This document shows, in pieces, positions 13,601 through 25,837 of a stretch of 64,000 nt of DNA. The DNA comes from Adiantum capillus-veneris (taxonomy: Eukaryota > Streptophyta > Polypodiopsida > Polypodiales > Pteridaceae): positions 50,587,774-50,651,773 of the forward strand of contig CM043942.1 of NCBI GenBank assembly GCA_014529385.2, in the 5' to 3' direction. Numbering within the stretch: position 1 is the stretch's first letter; each line of letters starts with the position of its first letter. Made by a program: the position numbers and the translations under genes. The notes under the pieces were generated by a model, which saw only the letters and a program-made list of their open reading frames with translations, searched no databases and had not been told where the DNA came from.

Positions 13601-15060
13601 AACTTTAGGCTCTTTGCATGGCTTTGCTAGATCTATCCTTTTAGCATTCTCAAGTCCAACATAAGATTTTCTTGGTTCAACCTTCTCCCTCATTGGTTGT
13701 TCAATGATGGTTTTGCAATCATGAATAGTGTACTTCTTGTAATGAGAGGATACACTTATTCCATACTTTCTCAATTCTTTCCCATTTTCATCATCAGTTT
13801 CCATTTTTGTTGTCCAAACCTCTCTAAGTGTGCGTTTCAATTCCCTATACTTCTTTTTTTGCTCAACTTTTGTCCATTTTGGTTCACTAGCTTGTCTTTG
13901 ATGCGTCTTTTGGAGGTTTTATTGTTTGTCCCTTTTTTTGTTTCAATTTGTTTGGCTGAGAAGGTGTTGTTTCCTTTCTATTTAACTTGTCATTTATGCA
14001 ATCAAGGGCTCCCACTAGTTTCAAGTATGATTGTTTCCCTTTGATATATGGCATTGGATTGTTTCTCATCCTCTTTTTTGAGCGCTTATTTCTGTAACAT
14101 TGTTGTCTTCTAGGTTTTTGGTTTGAAAAATCAAAGAATTGTTTTGATTGTGTTCAAGATCACTCTCATGACCTTCTAATTTTTCATTGTCTATGCGAAG
14201 ATCCACGTACCTCGAGTATCAAGAGTGTCATAGTAACATTCATCACTTGATTCCTTATTTTGCTCCAAGATGTGGCTTGAATCAATTTCCATGGTAAGAT
14301 CTCTAATAGAAATCTTGTCTCAGATACACAAACACTATACTTCAATCCCCACTTCTTGTTTCACCTCACCAATCTTGGTTGTTTCTCAGTGATTTGAGCC
14401 TAGATCCACTCTAATCATGTGGAAAGGAACTAAGTCCAAGCCATTTTCATCACAAAACTTGGTAGCTGTGATCTCATTTGATGCACACATCTAAAGTGGC
14501 CTTAATTTGAGTTCACTCCAAGGGCTCCATTCTTTCTTTGAGAAAATGCTCCGTTATATAGTCTGGATCCTCAAATGGGCTTGTTCTCTTGCATTTGTCC
14601 TTGATAAAATTTTCATAGTTTGAAGCTCCAAACATCCATAGGTGAGATTTAGAGTTTAGCAATGCAGGTACTTTAAATTCTGTAGCAGTTGTAGAATTGA
14701 AATCCTCTACGGGTGTTCTCTGTCATCTTTGCATTTGTGGTCACTTAGGTTGATGAGTGTGGACCTGGTCTCCATGTGGCACAAGTACATATAATCATAG
14801 CTCTAGTCATGAACCATCTCTAATTGGTGCATGAATGGCCTTCCTAGAATAACATCATAGTTATTCTTAGTACCTAAATCTACTATAGCAAACTTATGCT
14901 CATACTTGATTCCACAAGAATTCATCACCACCTGTTCCAAAATACCAATAGATTTTGCAATATAGCCATTAGCTAGCTGCAACTTCATCCTATTTTTCCC
15001 AAGGTCATCTTTTCCCATTCCCCTAAATATGCAAGGAGTTCAAAGAACACAAGTTTGCAT
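10600..15060 (-). mobile_element. decayed Ty3/gypsy retrotransposon, minus strand
   Basis: Parts read on the minus strand in gypsy order from high to low coordinate. A retropepsin-like region with DVILGRPFMHQ lies at about 14803-15018. RT includes WVSPIVVVPKNNGKLRVCVN and INDHVLKRVVGKHTYNFLDG (about 13150-13340). RNase H remnants lie at about 12100-12700. Integrase includes a Cys-rich zinc region (about 11770-11960), a core with EIVSHRGTYF and LASYHPQDNGQ (about 11040-11480), and a C-terminal tail to about 10680. Gag and both LTRs were not recognised. It is heavily broken (more than ten breaks by eye), an old fossil. Confidence 0.8.
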
Positions 15061-15079
15061 AGGATTTTCTTGGGGTTCC

Positions 15080-16500
15080 ACTATAAAGCAGGACTATGGG
15101 TGGTACAAGTGAGGAGAAGTTCTTGCAAAGAGAAGCTTTCTCTTCTCAGGGCTTTTGGGGTTGACATCTAAGGGTTCATTATCTTACAAGAAATTTAATA
15201 AGCTGCTAAGTGGGAGAAACAATATGTTTCAAGTATTCAAAGTGAATTGCAGGGATGTGTTGATGTGCTTGAGCTAGATGATATGATTTCAAGAATCTTT
15301 GAAGAGGTATCTTATGTTGATACTATGCCAAAGCTTGAGTAGATCAAGCAAAGCAGGTTAGAAAGTGGAACTGACATTGTTAAAGTGCACTCAATGGACA
15401 TGTATGAAGAACTAGACATATACACGGCACTTATTCATATTAAGGAAGATTTAGATGAAGCAGTTGAAGCACGGGTAGAGACCAAGTACAAGACGGTTGC
15501 AAGAAAGTGAGACCACTGGCTCCACCTCTACTAGAAGGAAGTGATGGGATGTTCAATGAAGCTTTTTGACATCCTATACTTAGAAATTAGAAGAACATTG
15601 GACACAAATTTACTAAGGAGACATTGGAGCAGTTGAAGATTGGAGAGGATGGTTTCCTCAATGAAAAGGAGATTAAATGCTTTCAAGGTATGCCTGAAAA
15701 CCACGGTAAATATTTTTCTTTTGATCCAAGCAAGATTGGGTGTGTGGATCCGAGTGTTGTTTCACCTATGTTCATACTCATTGTTCCTCACATGCCATGG
15801 AGCTTACATCCCATTCTAGTTCCAAAATCTCACTTGCCAAAGATTATTGATTTGCTTAATGAGAAGATGCCATGGAGCTTACATCCCATTCCAGTTCCAA
15901 AATCTCACTTGCCAAAGATTATTGATTTGCTTAATGAGAAGATGCAAATGGGCATTTTGAAACCATCATTTGCACCCTACTACACTTGATGGTTCATTGT
16001 GCCAAAGAAGAATGGTACTTTAAGGTTCATACATGATATGTAGCTGGTTAACAAGGTAACAATCTGCAATGTGGGTACTGGTGGCCCAATTGTGAATGAA
16101 TTTGTTGAGGCCTTTGCAGATAGATCTATTTACTATATGGGTGATCTCTACTCTTGATACAATCAATCTTAGTTAGCTTTGGAGAGAAAGGATCTTACTA
16201 CGATGCGCACAACTCTCAGTTTGGTAAGGATATGCACTCTACCACACGGTGCTACTAATTCAATAGCTCATATGATGAATGGCATGAATAAGGTATTAAG
16301 GGACTTTATTCCTCATGTGCCTTTCATTGATGATCTACCAATTAAAGAATGTGAAGAAGGGTCCAAAGATGAGGTGTTAGCAGCAGCTAACACATGCTAC
16401 ACCAATTATGCACCAAGCTATGGATGTGCTATTGTGCACAATATTTCCTATTCATTGTATAAGGATTTGGGCTCATTTAGGAGTTCCATGTTGTATAAGC
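15080..16500 (+). mobile_element. Ty3/gypsy RT remnant, plus strand
   Basis: The plus strand carries the region before RT (FLNEKEIKCFQGM, about 15650) and the RT start (PVPKSHLPKIIDLLNEKM, then WFIVPKKNGTLRFIHDM near 15990). An RT segment with LPHGATNSIAHMMNGMN and VPFIDD follows near 16230-16330. The ELIKEKI-type RT entry and the PKKNGTLR motif match gypsy elements of the type with an acidic linker before RT. A 75-bp unit is tandemly doubled in frame at 15792-15941. It lies back to back with the minus-strand gypsy ending at 15.06 kb. Broken in several places. Confidence 0.75.
15792..15941 (+). repeat. 75-bp tandem duplication in gypsy RT region
   Basis: Two direct units of 75 bp (25 codons each, starting MPWSLHPI and ending LLNEK) differ by a single visible base. 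The multiple of three keeps the frame across the repeat. The near identity suggests the duplication is younger than most other decay in this element. Confidence 0.9.
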
Positions 16501-18400
16501 TTTAGACAAAATGGCTCAACTTAATCCCATAGTTGAAGGGATTGAGGTCCAAACCTATAAAAGAGCCCTATGCTTAAAGAGAAGCCATTCTTGAGTAGTC
16601 ACTCTTGAGTGTTCACTTTATGGATGGCATAGCCTTGAGCTTAATGCCCATGCTTAGAAGGCTAGTGCTAATCCTTTGTAATTAGAGTAGCTCTTCTTGA
16701 TTAATCTAATCTCTATTTTGCTCATTAATCTAGCCTTCTCTATATTTCATTATGTCATGAAGTAGTTTTGCACTCTCATTATTCTAGATTTGAGAGAGGT
16801 AATGACTTCTTTCTTTGATCTTAACACTCTTCTTCCATGAGTACTTCAATTAGTTGATGACTCCTCTAATTCTCTTGATTAGTGTAGTGTGTGCACTATT
16901 GGTCATGTGATTAGATTTTGTGTCTAATTGTGTGCTTAATATGTGGAGGTTTAAGGGCCTTGAGCTTAATGTCACTTGTGTGTGATATGATTAGAGTACC
17001 TTGATTGGCATGTGATGATTGGGGAGGCCAACTTCAATGCAATTAGTGTGTGTTGAAAATTCAATCATTGGATAAGCCTAAATGCCAAAAATTTGGGCAA
17101 AGAAAGAGTGTGTGTGCCCAATTGAAGACCACTTGATTGAATGATTGATGGTCAATTGGGGCACCCAAATGCTTGTTGATTGTAAAATATGTATCAAATG
17201 TGCATGTAAACATTAGGGATAGGACTAATTGCATGGCCAAAAGAGTTAATTTTGAATTTTGATTGGGTCAAATTAGTGTTAATCTTTGAGAAATTAAGCA
17301 TGCATGCATTCATTCATTCATTCATGCTTGATTGAATATGCAATTTGAGCTATGTAATGTGAAGTCGATGGAATAATTGCATATAGTTTTGGTCTAAATT
17401 TGGGTGTGTGTGCCTACTCAATGGCATTTGATGTCCAAATTTGAGATGAATGATTGGTCTTGGTTACCAATCATAATGATTAATGGAGCTAAAGATTGGT
17501 GTGTATCATCAAAGGATTTGAGATGAATGACCCGATTGGTTCTCACTTGGGGATGATTTTAAGTGCACTACCATTACAATGTATGCCAAGTTCATTGGTA
17601 TGGTCAAAAGTGCATTGATTTGTGTGTTTATAAGTACAAATGTGAGTAGCCATATAAACCAAAATGACAAATCCAATTGGGTTTGGATGATTTGAGCTAT
17701 TGGAGATGAGAAATTCATATTGCAATGATTTTGATTGGTCTTAGAATGGCCAATAAGGGAATATATGCATTGTTTAAGTGTGCTACCCAAATGGCAATCA
17801 AATTGCATCAATTTTGAAATTGAAGCCCAATCTTTGTGCATGCATGATTTCCAATTCGTCTCATTTCATGTTGTGAATGCACGATTCATGGGCTCAAGCA
17901 TGGATTATGATAGTTAGAATGAGGTCAAGTGTTTTATTGATAGAATATGGCACTCTTCATGAGAGAAAATGAGGCCGTAATTTTGTGCTTGTATTGCTAA
18001 AGTGGCATAAAATTGAACATATTTTTTTGTGTGCAAGCTCGAACATCAAGGTTGTATGCTTGATCCATCAATGACAAGAGGATTTTGTGATTATTATGTT
18101 TTTTGGGGAGTGTGCATGGCAAATGATTGCCATTTTTGGGTTAAGATATTATTATTGCAAAAATTTACAAACCTCGACACTCATATTTTTCCTCTTGCCA
18201 TTCTCTTTATTGTATCATGTAAGAGACTCCCTCTCCCTCGCTAGTTAGCCGTGGGGGTTCACATTCAAAGGCCTTTGTCTCTGTGGGAACAAGATCTTAT
18301 TGGTTTTCTCTTTTTAACATTTACACACCCTCCATTCTTGACATCATCTCGAAATTGGCTTGGCGCTATCTGCAAACTTGCATACCCTTTTTGGGCTCCC
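16501..18400 (+). repeat. promoter-bearing LTR-like noncoding region
   Basis: AT-rich, with no coding sequence recognised. CCTATAAAAGAGCCC at about 16554-16568 is a good TATA box with GC-rich flanks, as in LTR promoters, and it follows the gypsy remnant. Near 18355 the sequence attggcttggcgctatctgc resembles the TTGGCGCCGTCTG primer-binding area of plant gypsy elements, which would mark an LTR end. Borders are unresolved, and the assignment rests on layout only. Confidence 0.4.
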
Positions 18401-18699
18401 CTTGACCCACCCAAGCTGCACTATTTTTGAATCCAATGCCTTGTAGTTGCTCGCTTGTCTTTATCACATGAGCTCACCCACATGCTCCTACATGCTCATG
18501 CCCATAATCAACACGCCACAATTTCCTAGATCTCATCATTGTTCCCTCCTGACTTCTCGATGCCTCACCAACATCACACGCACGAGTTATGGTCTGATCA
18601 TGGCCCCATCCTCCATACAATGCATACAACACACAACCTGATCTTGCCTTGACTCCGCTGAGTCAATAACCAGCCCACCAATATTAGGCAATAAGGTTG

Positions 18700-20881
18700 A
18701 TTACTTAGCCTTCCCTGTATCCAAGAATCTCATAGAGGGACCCACTGAAGGCATGTGGATCCCTTTGTTTTGTATCTCCAACTCAATAACCCTATGGATG
18801 ACATCACAAACTCTTTGTTGTCGATCCTCTACACTAGTAGCACCCATTGTGGATTGGACATCTAACCAACCCACGTGATAGGTGTGACTTGTGTATAGGT
18901 CGGTTAGAGTTTCCATTTGTATTTCATACTCCCAGTTCTCATTTAGAAACGCTCCATCTAGGATTGAGGTGCTAGGGGTGTCCTTTGAACTAGATGCAAC
19001 GTGGCTCTCAATGGGTTGACCCTTAGTGGTTGCTAATCCATGAGCACTCAATTGCTCGACTAGCATGGATGTTGACATAGGGGCCTTTGCCTTAAGCTCT
19101 CTCCATTGCTCTACCTTGCGTAGGCTCTCAATTTCCTTTTCCCTAGTCACAATGATATATCACTCAACCTCTTGCACTTCGGCAAGGCTTCTACCATCAG
19201 GTAATATAACCTTGGAGAGGAATAGCTCTGAAGAGTCACGGGTCCAGTGAATGAAGTATTCACGTGCACACTCTCCAGGAGCATGGGTTCTACGTTAGTC
19301 ATGAATGGAAAATTTACTTCCCCACTCCCTTCATTTACCTTGTTAGCTCCATGTTTGGAGCTAGTGGCTCTACTAAAAGTTTCCTTCAAGCGGCTAAGCA
19401 CGCTCGGCCGGACCGTGGGCCCATAGCATGCATGTCTTAGCTTTAACTATCGTGATTAGGTATCGGGTAACCTTCCATGATGTTGTAGTCAGAGAAGAGT
19501 CACTAGACACAATATGTGGGTCCTGAGTGGTACTACCTTGGGTTCCCGTTGAGGGCCTAGAGCCTAAGGTGGAGGAATAATGAGTGCTCGCTTAAACAAA
19601 GATACTCTCTATGTGCTTGTCCTCTAGCACACAACCAGAGTGTAGGTGCATGTGATCTCAACACTCTGGAAGTATTGGCGAGTGCCCGTGAAGGCCGCTC
19701 ACCTAGTTTTTTAGGTGTTTACAACCCAATTTTTTTGTATTTTTTGTTTCTTTTTTTAAACCAAGCCACAAAATATGGCGTGTGATAGCTCAAAACGAGC
19801 ATCTTTGCTAGGGGAGGTGCCGTGCTTTACAGCTCCTGATTTGGTTATGTAAATCTCTCAGAATCCTAAAAATAGTATTTTCTAGGTGTGAAGAAGGCTA
19901 GAATTAGTAAGTCCCAAGGGTGAGTGTGAAGGGGATGGTGGAGGACTTATCCCGCATGCCCTCCCTTCAGTTGAGGTCCTAGTCTTTATGCATAAAGTAG
20001 TGTGTATAGTATATCATAAGATTGAGGACTAAGGCCGGACTCGGGCTCGGGCTCGAGGGAATGACCCCGATCTCGATCCTTCCTTTTAAGAAAAGGTTTC
20101 TTTAATTTTCTTTCTGTTTTCGTTTTTTGTCTCAATATTTTCGAGCGTTTTTTGTAATTTAAATTATTTTTAAAAAAATCAATAAAAGATTTTTTTGAAG
20201 ATAATGTTGCCGCGTAGACGACGAGCTTACGCGCACACACAAAAGCTCCTAATAGCTCTGTCTAACCTCCTTGCAGCTAACCCAGCTAATTACCACTAAT
20301 TACCTCTGCTCACACATTCTCTAACACAGAACTGCACACTCACAGATAGTCAACTCTACTGCTCACTTTCTACACTATTATTCACTATCTACACTAACTA
20401 ATATAACAAAACTGCTCACTCACAAAGTACTCAATCTACTCACAGAGCACATTACAGATTTACACCAGCTAATAGATCTATTAACACCTACACATTACAT
20501 ATCTTAGCAAACCTAATAGAAAATTTGCACATTTCAACAATAACAAATTCTAACAAACCTGTGCATTACAACCACTTAGCAAATCTACACAAACCCAGAC
20601 AAAAACTAAAAATAGATGGAGAAAAGGCTTCCAGAGGTAGACCTGAGTGCTCCTCAAGCTTTAGTGCAAAGCAGTCCTCGGCAGAGGCACCAAAAATGTG
20701 TGCTTTGCCGCACGTGTCAAAGGCTGAAAACTTGTGTGCAAGCCTCGAAAGGCTGCAAGCACACAACTAGACAGTCCTAGCAAGCTCAAAGAAACAATGG
20801 TGTGTCACTCACTGCTCAATGCTTCCGTCGTGAAGAATCCTGTGCTGCGAAGAACAAGGGCCGCCGCGATGCCGCTGCAAT

Positions 20882-20957
<76 letters not shown>

Positions 20958-21150
20958 ACGTGAGCACACGAAGGAGAAGGAGACAGAGATGGAGCAAGAG
21001 CACTTCTTAGCTTGCACCTCCAAGAATGAGGATTTTTAGGTCAAATGGACCTTTTATAAGAGTTTGATCCATTCACACATGGGCGCCCACAATGGCCGGT
21101 CGTTGCAAAACTTCTGTAAAAATATGATAAGTGGTGCGCTTCTCATTGGC
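18700..21150 (-). mobile_element. minus-strand LTR element piece with possible gag
   Basis: The minus strand shows an LTR-like region (about 20200-21150) with a TATA box (CTTATAAAAGG, about 21046-21057) and long (GT)n(GA)n runs. Open frames downstream follow at 19147-19401 and 18701-19150. The latter encodes a charged protein starting MTREKEIESLRKVEQWREL, coiled-coil-like, possibly a gag N-terminus. No pol motif was seen. Family is uncertain, gypsy being more likely. Broken. Confidence 0.35.
20882..20952. repeat. (CT)n(CA)n compound microsatellite
   Basis: About 44 bases of CT/TC repeat are followed by about 27 of CA. It sits within the minus-strand LTR-like region. The long frames over it (LSLSLS, RERERE) are artefacts of the repeat. 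Confidence 0.95.
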
Positions 21151-21229
21151 GATCACCTACACACCTATTGGACCGACAAGCCCACTCCATGACTCAATCA
21201 AATAAATAATAAGGCGTCCATCGAAGGTG

Positions 21230-21475
21230 ATAGGGTGTCCGTGAGGGTTAACACTTTGACTAATGCACTTGTGTTCCAATTGCCTGAATTTGACCAACCA
21301 TTCTTTGTTGTAGTCATTGATGCTAGTGGAAAAGGTATCGGTGCAGTTCTTATGCAAGATAACCACCCACTTGCATTTGAAAGTCATAAATTTAAAGCCT
21401 CTGAATCTAAATTTAGTACATATGATACAAAATTGACTATTGTAGTAAATGTGCTGAAAATTTGAAAGCATTTTC
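21230..21475 (+). mobile_element. Ty3/gypsy RNase H fragment
   Basis: The plus strand encodes the RT/RNase H hinge of a gypsy element: FDQPFFVVVIDASGKGIGAV, then LMQDNHPLAFESHKF and a segment like the family's YSTYDKE. The DASGKGIGAVL motif is the first catalytic block of gypsy RNase H. The rest of the element is absent nearby. Broken fossil. Confidence 0.85.
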
Positions 21476-21730
21476 TAATCAGTGCTAACTTGATTTTGAG
21501 GGCGAGGCACAAGGCTCTAAAATCTAGAGGAGCACCACTTCTCTAATGTGACTCTAGTGTCGTCGTGCTCCAAAAATATAGGAAGATTACAAAGTCAAAC
21601 TTTTGAAACGAATAATGACAAAATTAAAGGTGAAGGTTGATCGAGATGCACTTTAATTTGAACCTTCCAGCTAGACTTTAATTTGAATTTGCACTTTAAC
21701 TTGAATTTTGAGCCAGGTTGACGCTTCAGG

Positions 21731-22582
21731 TTGACGACTGTCAGGAGCACTGGCAAACATATGACAAGTTCAGCTCCTTTGAGTCGTGAAGCTTTGTGGG
21801 ACGATTGCATCAACCACATTGCGAAGGCTTTTTGTGTAGAAGAGCAAGGGTTGATTCGGTGTGAGACAAGCCGCGACTCTCAATACGATGAAGAAAGGGT
21901 TTATATATGTGGTGTGGTGCATGAGTTGTGTCGGTGGAGAGGAGAGGAACAAGGTGGAGCTAGTAGTAGTAATACTAGCAATTCAAGCACCACAATATTG
22001 CAGGGGGATGATCTTGCGATGTCTATGGTGGACTTTTAGTGATCTTCCCTACATAGTGTCTTATCATGTAGTGGGCATGCCGATGAAATTTTGTGAAATG
22101 AGAAAGGGCGAGGCCGATAAAGTGGTGTGCACAAATTTGATGAGCATTGGGTTGTCCAACCCAAGGAAGAGGATGAGTGCCATGACATCGTTTTGGCACA
22201 AGGCTCAACTGATGTCTGTGCTGGCGGACACATGTGCCGGGATGCGCAATGTGTACAGTGACTACACAGGTGCCAGGGTGCAAAGCAGCAGCTGCAAGGC
22301 AATGAAGGTGATGATGTCACATGTGTGCAAGTGTATTAGAGTAGGAGGCGATGGGTAGCAATGAATAGTATGTACGAGGTGTTGGTAGAGCAGCACATTC
22401 CCTTTGCGGAATGGCTCTTGAGATGGGATGAGATGAGGTTGTCATTGGACTTCAAAGCCAAGAGGGGATCCCATCAAGCCTGCCTCCGTGGAGCGGCTTT
22501 TGAGGCGCTCAAATGGGTTTGCACGGCACTGGTGTCACTGCACAATATCTCCCTCATGCACTGCGACATAGTCTTCCAATAG
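21731..22582 (+). other. open frames of unknown origin
   Basis: Three plus-strand frames (21731-22039, 21861-22358, 22361-22582; the last reaches 73 residues) lie in sequence less AT-rich than its surroundings. I recognise no family. The last one contains ALVSLHNISLMHCDIVFQ, which faintly recalls a kinase catalytic loop, but the Asp-Lys-Asn context is missing. No splice structure or terminal repeat was found. It could be a broken gene fragment or chance. Confidence 0.25.
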
Positions 22583-23087
22583 TGACAATAAAACCTTAGT
22601 GGCACCGAAAATAGGTATTGGGTCTCTTACACACATGCGAATGGTGATGGCAATGGTGGAGCTGCAAGTGCAGGTACGATGAGTGCACCATTGAAATCAA
22701 GGTCCCTTCTCTACCAAACTTTGCTCTCGTATCCCACTCAGATTATGGTTTGAAAGAGGTGTTAGCGTGAGTCACGATGCACACCATCTCACCAGTGGGT
22801 TGTGCTAAGAGGCGCTAAATGTGACTCATGATGTACACCATCATTAGGAGAACATTCTTTCTATAACTATAAGGTGACTTCCCCCACCAACACAATGCCC
22901 TTTTGATGTGTCAGCTACTAAGGGTTGGGAAGGAAGCTTATAGAGAAGAGCACCTCCACATAGAAAAATTGAGAAGATCTCTACCATTTTCTAAGATGTT
23001 TTGAGCTAGCACTAACCCATGAGGGTGGTTGCCAAGCTTATAATACCTTAACTCAAACCAAGCAAGCGTAGGATTGGTACCTATTAG

Positions 23088-23420
23088 CAAGCATGGAGGC
23101 TCGAACTTAAGTTCGAGCCTCCATGCTTGTTCATGCTCATTATGTGCGTAAATGAGGGGAAGCATGGAGGCTTGTGGGATTTGTACCTATAAGCAAGCAT
23201 GGACGCTCGAACTTAAGTTTGAATCTCCATGCTTGTTCATGGTCATTATGTATGTAAATGAGGGGGAGGCATGGAGCCTCCATGCTTGAGGGGGAAGCAT
23301 GGATGCTTGCAAAATTTGTACCTATTAGCAAGCATGGAGGCTCTTAAGTTCGAGCCTCGTGCTCATTATGTATGCAAATGAGGGGGACGATTGATTCATG
23401 CCGATCACATGCTTGAATGA
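23088..23420. repeat. palindrome-bearing tandem repeat cluster
   Basis: Three successive copies start at 23088, 23194 and 23329. The first is a perfect 42-bp palindrome with no spacer (23088-23129; half-site AAGCATGGAGGCTCGAACTT, plus the outer C/G pair). The second is the same palindrome with a few mismatches, and the third is shortened. Between them are related units with gtcattatgtatgtaaatgaggggg and smaller inverted pieces (ggcatggagcctccatgc). No coding is seen. Confidence 0.95.
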
Positions 23421-23449
23421 GGGGGAGGCTTTCTTTTAGGGATTTAGAT

Positions 23450-23620
23450 GAACTCTTTGTGTGAAGTCTCTTAGCAAAAGGGATATTCGTACAAAGTGGG
23501 TTTGCAAGTTGAAATGTAAACCTAACGGTAGTGTTGAATATTGTAAGCATAGACTTGTGGCAAAAGATTATACTAAAGAGAATGGCATTGATTTTGATGA
23601 GACTTTTTCTTGTCTCTTTT
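23450..23620 (+). mobile_element. Ty1/copia RT fragment
   Basis: The plus strand resembles the start of copia RT: a TKWVCKLKCKPNGSVEY block, then HRLVAKDYTKENGIDFDETF. This matches the KARLVAKGY and IDYDETFAP blocks seen in the two long copia elements here, but it is more diverged. An isolated broken fragment next to the palindrome cluster. Confidence 0.8.
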
Positions 23621-23689
23621 TGTAACTACCATTTATAACGGTTGGGCATTGAAAACTCATAATGCTTGGAATGATGGAAATTGAGAATG

Positions 23690-23960
23690 AATCTAACTAA
23701 TGAAGAAACTGTATAAGGAGCTAAGGACTACTTATTCATGACATGATTATTAACAAGACAATCAAGACGAATAATAGGAGATTGATGCATAAAAGTGAGA
23801 TAGATTTTTATTGATTGAAATGGGATTATACATGATGTTGTATACACGATGAACAACATAATTATCAATAAAATCATACTTGAATGAGATGGTGAATGAT
23901 GTCATGTGAAGCATAGAGGTAGAGGTAGCTCCCACACTAGGATTATTACATGGCTTGTTT
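23690..23960 (+). repeat. dispersed repeat, copy 1
   Basis: Similar in the same orientation to 26890-27120, sharing blocks such as taactaatgaag, acataaaag/gcataaaag, tttttattgattgaaatggg and cccacactaggatt. Identity is roughly two thirds by eye. Each copy lies near copia RT scraps (23450-23620 and 27230-28330), so these may be LTR or 3' pieces of one copia family. Borders are approximate. Confidence 0.5.
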
Positions 23961-24840
23961 CTAATAGCCCCTCTCCATGTGAATGTAATGGAAATGGCCT
24001 ATGAACTTTGAGAATAACGGAATTAGAAGAATTAAAGAGAGAATTTTTGTGAGATTACTTTGAGAACATAGAGGGTGAACTTAATTAGAGGTAGCAACAT
24101 AACCATTATACTTAATTAACTTGGCATGAACAATACTTTTGTAAGAGAGAGAGAGAGAATTAGAGGACTTGAGAACAGTTGAGGATCGGATTTATGTGGA
24201 GCTGGTCCCCCCTCCAATAGGCTTTTGTATTATAGATTCTTCCATAAAGATAGACTTGGTAAAATAAAATCTTTGTGTTCCTTGTGACCTTGGTGATGCT
24301 ATGAAGATGAAAAGCTTCATGCGTCACGAGCATAACATAAACTTTGTAAAAGCATTAACCATCCCCGGCATCAGTCCCAAGGCCTCAAACACCTTCAAAG
24401 GTGGAGAATGAGGGTAGGGAAGAGGAAGAAGAAACATTCATAGAAGAAAGAAATAGTTCCTCACTTATCATTACTCTTCTTGCTTAGCATAGCATAATAG
24501 CATAGTAATGAAGATGGAGAAGATGGCAAGCTTAAGCATTGAAACATGGCTCTTGGTTGGATTTGCATTCCATAGCCAAGAGTGTTGGTGTAGGCTCTCA
24601 ACTTCTCAACAAGCTTGGAGAACAAGATGGAGTTCTTCCACTTTCACCAAGTGAGAATGTGTGAAAAATGAGTGTGTGAGAGGGTGTATATCCCCAAGCA
24701 CACCCCTTGCTTTACTTGGTCGACGCCTCCTTGTAGCTCAAGCTTGAAGCTCATTGGACCCCCTCTAAGCCTATCCAATCACACGCACACTGCATTTCAA
24801 GCAACAAGGGTAGCCTTTCGGCAAGTGTCCTCCTTACCCC

Positions 24841-24888
<48 letters not shown>

Positions 24889-25353
24889 AAAATATCTAAA
24901 TATTTGTTGAATTGAACTAGAAGCTCATTGGACCCCTCTTTAACCCAGCCAATAGGATTCAAGCACACCATGTGGCTAAGCATAGGGAGAGTCTAACATG
25001 TGTCCATGTGCCCCTTGAGAAAGGGGGTGCCCTTTGGGTGAGTGGGAGGTTAAGTCAAAGATTCCCCTAACTTTGGGGCTTCCCCCTCCTTTGTAGGGTC
25101 TCTTTTTGACTCAAGCACCTTACCCCCCATGCATGGGAAGCTTCTCAAGCACCTTCCTCATCAAGCATGACAAGCACCTCGAGCACCTTCCTCATCAAGC
25201 ACGACAAGCACCTTAGTCAGCAAGCACGACAAGCACCTCAAGCTTCGGTTGGGTTCCTCAGCCCTAGCTTGCCTAAGGTCAAAGGACTTTTAACACTAAC
25301 CTTTGGAGGTCTTTAATGAAGCTAACCCTAAGGTATTTAAGTTCCATTAGATG

Positions 25354-25550
25354 CACGTTGCTCTTTGATAGACTTCTCCTTTTGGACCCCTATTGAGATG
25401 TAACCATCTCTCCTCTTGGTCCCCTGCTGAGATAAGTCTAGGAGCACTTATTACACGTTGCTCTTTGGTAGACAATCTCGTTTTGGACCCCTATTGAGAT
25501 GTAACCATCTCTCCTCTTGGTCCCCTGCTGAGATAGGTCTAGAAGCACAT
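25354..25550. repeat. 100-bp tandem duplication
   Basis: Two units with a period of 100 bp, starting cacgttgctcttt at 25354 and 25454, sharing gacccctattgagatgtaac and ccatctctcctcttggtccc. A handful of differences separate them. Confidence 0.92.
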
Positions 25551-25647
25551 GTCTCTATTCTAACTCTTGTTCCCGTTTATTATCCCACATTAAATGATCA
25601 ATTTAATATGAGAAAATCATTTGGGTTAGCTAGATATTAGATTCTGT

Positions 25648-25837
25648 GACAGTGAATGTCCTATGTGAACAAGATTTTGATTTGTGTATGGGTGTGAGAA
25701 TCAACTTATGGTATTGGCCCTTTAGGGTTTTGACATTTGTATGACAGTGAATGTCCTATGTGAACAAGATTTTGATTTGTGTATGGGTGTGAGATTCAAC
25801 TTATGGTATTGGCCCTTTAGGGTTTTGACATTTTTTG
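25648..25837. repeat. 95-bp tandem duplication
   Basis: Two nearly identical units starting gacagtgaatgtcc at 25648 and 25743, ending in gggttttgacatt. One visible substitution inside the unit indicates a recent duplication. Confidence 0.92.

Noticed and set aside
20734-21039. 101-codon frame with a run of Leu-Ser and His-Thr, and its opposite-strand Arg-Glu frames
   Set aside because: Translation of the (CT)n(CA)n microsatellite; no protein support.
22361-22582. Possible protein kinase fragment (SLHNISLMHCDI)
   Set aside because: Lacks the Asp-x-Lys-x-x-Asn catalytic pattern and the DFG region; similarity too weak.
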